DNA of 64,000 bases from assembly GCF_019219825.1 (NCBI RefSeq), contig NZ_JAHUXH010000008.1, forward strand, positions 186,001-250,000, in the 5' to 3' direction. Origin of the DNA: Streptomyces sp. TRM70350 (GTDB lineage Bacteria > Actinomycetota > Actinomycetes > Streptomycetales > Streptomycetaceae). The notes beneath the pieces were generated by a model. The model worked only from the letters and a program-made list of their open reading frames with translations, was not told where the DNA came from and did not search any database. This document shows positions 60,289-64,000 of this stretch, piece by piece (position 1 is the stretch's first letter; each line of letters starts with the position of its first letter). A program made the translations under genes and the position numbers.

Positions 60289-63270
60289 GTGGACGACTAT
60301 GCGGGGCGGGTACTCGCCGACCGCTACCGCCTGCCGCTGCCGCCCTCCGACGAGTACGAACTCACGGAGAGCCGGGCCTTCGACACCTACAGCGGGCAGG
60401 AAGTCCTGGTGCGGCAGGTGCCGTTGCCGGAGGTCGTCGAGGCGGAGGTGCTCGACGCGGAGGGACTGCCCGAGGGGTTCACGGCGCGTGACCGTGCGGC
60501 GCGGCGGCCCTCGACCGGGCGGGCGGGGGCGGTGCGACGGCCCACGGATCCTGCGGTACGGCGTGCGGTGGAGGCCGCCCAGGCGGCTGCCGCGATCCCG
60601 GATCATCCGCGGCTCGACCAGGTCTTCGACGTGTTCGCCGAGGGCGGGTCGCTGTGGGTGGTGAGCGAGCTGGTGGCCGCGCGACCGCTGGCCGCGCTGC
60701 TCGCCGAGCAGCCGCTGACGCCGTACCGGGCGGCCGAGGTCGCCTCCGACGTGCTGATGGCGCTGCGGGTGCTGCACGCGCACGGCTGGGTGCATCGGAA
60801 CATCACCGCGCGGACGGTGCTGGTCTGCGACGACGGGCGGGTCATGCTGACCGGCCTGGCGGTGGGGGCGGCGGAGGAGGCGTTGTGCGGGTACGACCCG
60901 GTGCCCGCACCTCTGTACGACGACGGTGGTGACGGCGGTGGGGCTGCTGAAGGGGTGGGGACGTTCGGGGCGGCTGAAGGCCGTGGGCTGAACGGCGTGA
61001 GCGGCCCCGGCGCCGGTGGTCTCAGTGGCGGCGATCCCGAGGCCGCCCGGCGGGCGGCCATCGAGGCGCGGGCGGCCGGGGGGCTGCCGGTGCCCGGGGG
61101 GGACGCTGCGGGTGGAGGCTCGGCCGGGTCGGCCCGCAGGGCGCAGCAGGAGTCCGGCGGGGACGTCCGGGCGGCGCGGGCCGGGGCGATCGCCGCGTAC
61201 CGGGCGGGGGCACGGGCCGCCGCACGGGTCCAGGAAGCCCAACAGGGCGGGCACGCTGCGCTGCCCGGCGCCCGCCCCGCATCCGAGGGCGGCACAGAGC
61301 AGCGCGGACCCGAGAGCAGCCCACCGGGTCGGATAGCCGACCCGTACGGCGTACGCGGCACGCCCTGGCATGGCGCGGGGCCGCGCAACACCGGCTCCGG
61401 GCACAACGGGCAGTCCCAGGCCAACGGCGTGGCCCAGCCGGGCTCGCCCGACGGCCCCGGTCTGGACCAGCCGGGCGTGCCGCCGCACGGCCCCGGCCCT
61501 GCCCAGCCGGGCGTATCGCCGCACGGCCCTGGTTTTGCCCAGCCGGGCGTGCCGTCCCACGGCCCTGGTCTTGCGCAGCCGGGCGTGCCGTCCCACGGCC
61601 CCGGTCTCGCCCAGCCGGGCTCGCCCCACGGCAACGCCCTCGCCCAGCCCGGCGTGCCGCCGCACGGCCCTGGTCTTGCGCAGCCGGGCGTGCCGTCCCA
61701 CGGCCCCGGTCTCGCCCAGCCGGGCTCGCCCCACGGCAACGCCCTCGCCCAGCCCGGCTCGCCCCACGGCAACGCCCTCGCCCAGCCCGGCGTATCGCCG
61801 CACGGCCCCGGCCCCGCCCAGCCCGGCGTATCGCCCCACGGCCCCAGCCTCACCCGACCCGGCGTGCCCCCCCAAGCCGACGGCCTCGCCCGACCCGGCA
61901 TTCAGCCCCCCGCGCGCGGCAGCGGTGTCGTTCGTCCCGCCGTGTCCGTCCCTGCTCAGGAGGCGGCACGCCCAGCCCGTACCGGCACCCGCTGGGACGA
62001 CCTCGTGGCCGGAAGCCCCGCGGCCCGCCGCGGCCCCGCGACCGCCTTGGCGGCGGAGCGGGCGCGGCAGGCGCGGATGGCTGTGGTGGGGCCCGTGACC
62101 GAGCGGTGGGCGCCTGAGCAGGCCGGACCAGTGCACGAGAACTGGCAGCTCGCACCGCCCATCGGCCCCGCCACCGACCTGTGGGCGCTGGGGGCGCTGC
62201 TCTTCCGGGCCGTACAGGGGCATGCGCCCTACCCGGAGGAGTCGACGGCGGAGCTGGTGCAGTTGGTGTGCGCCGAGCCGCCCGCCTTCGCCGAGGAGTG
62301 CGGGCCGCTGCGGCCGGTCGTGGAGTCGCTGCTGCGTCAGGACCCCACCGAGCGGCTCGACTTCGAGGAACTGCGCGGCTGGCTGCGTTCGCTGGTGCGG
62401 TCCGCGCCCGAGCCGGAGGCGGGCGTGCATGTCGTCCCGGCGCCGCCGCCCGACGCGAGCCGACTGCCGATCGTGCGCCGCAAGGGCGAGCTGGTGCGCA
62501 GGCGGCGTGCCGGGCTGCCCGCGCGGCACGGGCGGCACAAGCGGGGGAAGGAGAGGACGCGTTCGCCACGCAGCCTCGGCCGCACCCTGCTCCTGCTGAT
62601 ACTGCTCGCGCTGGCGGGTGCGATCGCGTACGCCATGCTGTTCATGCCGAAGGCCGACCGGACCGGCGAGGGCAGCGGCAGCGGTGCGACCCCCGGCCGG
62701 ACCGGCGCCGCCGGGCAGGTCAGCCAGGCGCCCGCGCCGACGCCGGAGGCGAGCAGCGAGCCGCGCCCCGACCAGAACTCGCCGGACGACGACCCGACCG
62801 GGACGCAGACCGAGGTCGCCGACGGCTTCACCCTGCACGACGACCCGGAGGGCTTCCGGGTCGCCGTCGCCGAGGGCTGGCAGCGCGCGCCCAAGAACGG
62901 CAGCGGGCAGGTCGTCTACTCCCAGGGCGACTTCGAGCTGATCGTCGTACCGGGAAGGGACAGCGCGGAGGAGTACGGCAGCGATCCGATGACGTACCAG
63001 AAGGAGCGGGAGCCCGAGCTGCGGCCGTACCGGGAGTCCAGCTGGGCCACCTCCACCGGTCTGAAGACCATCGAGGTGGGCGGGCGGACCATGGCCGAGG
63101 GGCAGTTCACCTGGAGTGACGACGACGGCCGCGACCTGTTCGTGCGCAACCTCGCGATGCTGCTCGACGGGCGCTACCACGTGCTCCAGGTGCGCGGACC
63201 GGAGGCCGAGCGGGACGAGGTGACCCGGCTGTACGAGCAGGCGGCGGCCACCTACCAGGCCACCGGCTGA
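60289..63270 (+). CDS. Membrane pseudokinase with long repeat insertion
   Basis: 993 residues. The kinase N-lobe begins at about 12 (ADRYRLPLPPSDEYEL) but has no Gly loop; the VAxK Lys is Arg42 (EVLVRQV), HRD is HRN (169-171) and DFG is GLA (189-191). About 430 residues of Ala/Gly and Pro/Gly/His repeats follow before the C-lobe resumes at about 626 (GPATDLWALGALLFRAVQGHAPYPEE); the SPE/APE motif is missing. A basic stretch, one membrane segment (about 763-785) and an extracytoplasmic domain (GFRVAVAEGWQRAP...) resemble the preceding kinase. GTG with GGGGGAGG upstream. Almost surely non-catalytic. Confidence 0.9.
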   Translation: MDDYAGRVLADRYRLPLPPSDEYELTESRAFDTYSGQEVLVRQVPLPEVVEAEVLDAEGLPEGFTARDRAARRPSTGRAGAVRRPTDPAVRRAVEAAQAAAAIPDHPRLDQVFDVFAEGGSLWVVSELVAARPLAALLAEQPLTPYRAAEVASDVLMALRVLHAHGWVHRNITARTVLVCDDGRVMLTGLAVGAAEEALCGYDPVPAPLYDDGGDGGGAAEGVGTFGAAEGRGLNGVSGPGAGGLSGGDPEAARRAAIEARAAGGLPVPGGDAAGGGSAGSARRAQQESGGDVRAARAGAIAAYRAGARAAARVQEAQQGGHAALPGARPASEGGTEQRGPESSPPGRIADPYGVRGTPWHGAGPRNTGSGHNGQSQANGVAQPGSPDGPGLDQPGVPPHGPGPAQPGVSPHGPGFAQPGVPSHGPGLAQPGVPSHGPGLAQPGSPHGNALAQPGVPPHGPGLAQPGVPSHGPGLAQPGSPHGNALAQPGSPHGNALAQPGVSPHGPGPAQPGVSPHGPSLTRPGVPPQADGLARPGIQPPARGSGVVRPAVSVPAQEAARPARTGTRWDDLVAGSPAARRGPATALAAERARQARMAVVGPVTERWAPEQAGPVHENWQLAPPIGPATDLWALGALLFRAVQGHAPYPEESTAELVQLVCAEPPAFAEECGPLRPVVESLLRQDPTERLDFEELRGWLRSLVRSAPEPEAGVHVVPAPPPDASRLPIVRRKGELVRRRRAGLPARHGRHKRGKERTRSPRSLGRTLLLLILLALAGAIAYAMLFMPKADRTGEGSGSGATPGRTGAAGQVSQAPAPTPEASSEPRPDQNSPDDDPTGTQTEVADGFTLHDDPEGFRVAVAEGWQRAPKNGSGQVVYSQGDFELIVVPGRDSAEEYGSDPMTYQKEREPELRPYRESSWATSTGLKTIEVGGRTMAEGQFTWSDDDGRDLFVRNLAMLLDGRYHVLQVRGPEAERDEVTRLYEQAAATYQATG
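61435..61905. repeat. 36-bp/33-bp coding repeat in the pseudokinase gene
   Basis: Encodes tandem units of the form QPGVPPHGPGLA (12 residues) mixed with a shorter QPGSPHGNALA (11 residues), about 13 units in all, ending in degenerate RPG units. Neighbouring copies are nearly identical at the DNA level, which implies recent expansion. Confidence 0.9.
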
Positions 63271-63414
63271 GCCCGTCAGGGGCAGTTGGCCCGATGGTTG
63301 CGTCTCGTCACCGAAAGCGACAACCGTCACAGTGCGGTTTCCTTGGTGCCCCCGTTGTTCCCCGTTCGCGGGCCGGTCCTTACGCTGACCCTGTCAAGAA
63401 CATTGCGGGGAAAC

Positions 63415-64000
63415 GTGAACCAGATGCAGGGCCTGCTCATCGGGGGCCGCTACCGGCTCACCGACGCCATCGGCAGCGGGGGCATGGGCCGGGTGTGGCG
63501 TGCCCATGACGAGGTGTTGCACCGGGCCGTCGCGATCAAGGAGCTGACCGCCGCGCTCTACGTCTCCGACAGCGACCAGGCCGTCCTGCTGGCCCGCACC
63601 CGGGCGGAGGCGCGCGCGGCCGCGCGGATCAACCACTCGGCCGTCGTCACCGTCCACGACGTACTCGAACACGACGGCCGGCCATGGATCGTGATGGAGC
63701 TGGTCGAGGGCCGCTCGCTCGCCGACGCGGTCAAGGAGCGGGGCCGTATCGAGCCGGTCGAGGCCGCCCGGATCGGTATGTGGGTGCTGCGCGCCCTGCG
63801 GGCCGCGCACACCGCCGGTGTGCTGCACCGGGACGTCAAGCCCGGCAACGTCCTGCTCGCCGACGACGGCCGCGTCCTGCTCACCGACTTCGGCATCGCG
63901 CAGATCGACGGCGACACGACGATCACCCGCACCGGCGAGGTCGTCGGCTCCGTCGACTACCTCGCCCCCGAGCGGATCCGCGGGCACGACCCGGGACCGG
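63415..64000 (+). CDS. Ser/Thr protein kinase (5' part, runs off the window)
   Basis: First 195 codons of a kinase: GSGGMGRVWRAHDE glycine loop, Lys in VAIKEL, HRDVKPGN, TDFGIAQ and APER, so the catalytic core is intact. GTG at 63415 with GCGGGG upstream (an ATG at 63424 is possible). TACGCT at 63381-63386 is a plausible -10 element. The C-terminal part lies beyond the window. Confidence 0.93.
   Translation, partial: MNQMQGLLIGGRYRLTDAIGSGGMGRVWRAHDEVLHRAVAIKELTAALYVSDSDQAVLLARTRAEARAAARINHSAVVTVHDVLEHDGRPWIVMELVEGRSLADAVKERGRIEPVEAARIGMWVLRALRAAHTAGVLHRDVKPGNVLLADDGRVLLTDFGIAQIDGDTTITRTGEVVGSVDYLAPERIRGHDPGP

Noticed and set aside
60184..63330. 1048-codon minus-strand frame opposite the pseudokinase gene
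   Set aside because: Shadow frame; its apparent repeats are the complement of the Pro/Gly coding repeat.

Overview
The window is high-GC actinobacterial chromosome, almost certainly Streptomyces. Reasons: nearly all genes have G or C at third codon positions, GTG starts are common, and the development genes whiD and bldM are present together with a ShbA-type sigma factor. The order rplM-rpsI-glmM-coaA-glmS-acpS-alr-tsaE-tsaB-rimI-tsaD-groES-groEL-whiD-bldM-guaB-guaB3-glpD-kinases is that of the conserved core arm of Streptomyces chromosomes. No rRNA, tRNA, CRISPR array, prophage or insertion sequence was seen.

Layout. 0-7 kb: ribosomal proteins L13/S9, amino-sugar synthesis for the cell wall (glmM, glmS), pantothenate kinase. 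7-13 kb: an accessory block with a NarL-type two-component system, a secreted protein with a toxin-like DUF4258 C-terminus beside a small DUF2283 protein, a WhiJ-like trio (XRE regulator, DUF397 protein, RsbW-like ATPase) and an Rpn-type nuclease-fold protein. 13-23.5 kb: a housekeeping run (acpS, NAD(P)HX repair enzyme, alr, hydrolase, and the t6A genes tsaE/tsaB/tsaD with rimI), plus a secreted beta-helix protein and an L,D-transpeptidase-like protein that lacks its cysteine. 23.5-34 kb: an M48 peptidase pair, then a xylan locus (bxlEFGA-type ABC importer and GH3 glycosidase, divergent LacI regulator, secreted GH10 xylanase) with matching operator palindromes at both promoters. 34-41 kb: an LCP ligase, an ECF42-type sigma factor with its YCII partner, a Uma2 protein, a methyltransferase and two tandem deacetylase lipoproteins. 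41-43 kb: groES-groEL1 under two CIRCE operators. 43-48 kb: SnoaL-like protein, SDR, multicopper oxidase, MOSC protein, LysR regulator. 48.5-52 kb: the developmental cluster whiD / bldM (with an exact sigma-BldN promoter) / shbA, with a 39-bp minisatellite of 19 in-phase units between bldM and shbA. 52-58 kb: guaB, guaB3, a nucleotide-sugar dehydrogenase-like protein without its catalytic Cys, and glpD. 58-64 kb: a membrane Ser/Thr kinase, a large pseudokinase with a repeat-filled insertion, and the start of a third kinase.

Two themes run through the window. First, a dozen or so housekeeping and regulatory genes have a TAnnnT-like -10 hexamer 5-8 nt before the start codon and little or no Shine-Dalgarno sequence, which predicts leaderless mRNAs. 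Second, several proteins keep an enzyme fold but have lost its key residues (pseudokinase, sugar dehydrogenase, GuaB3, transpeptidase-like protein), and short tandem repeats have accumulated in several intergenic gaps.
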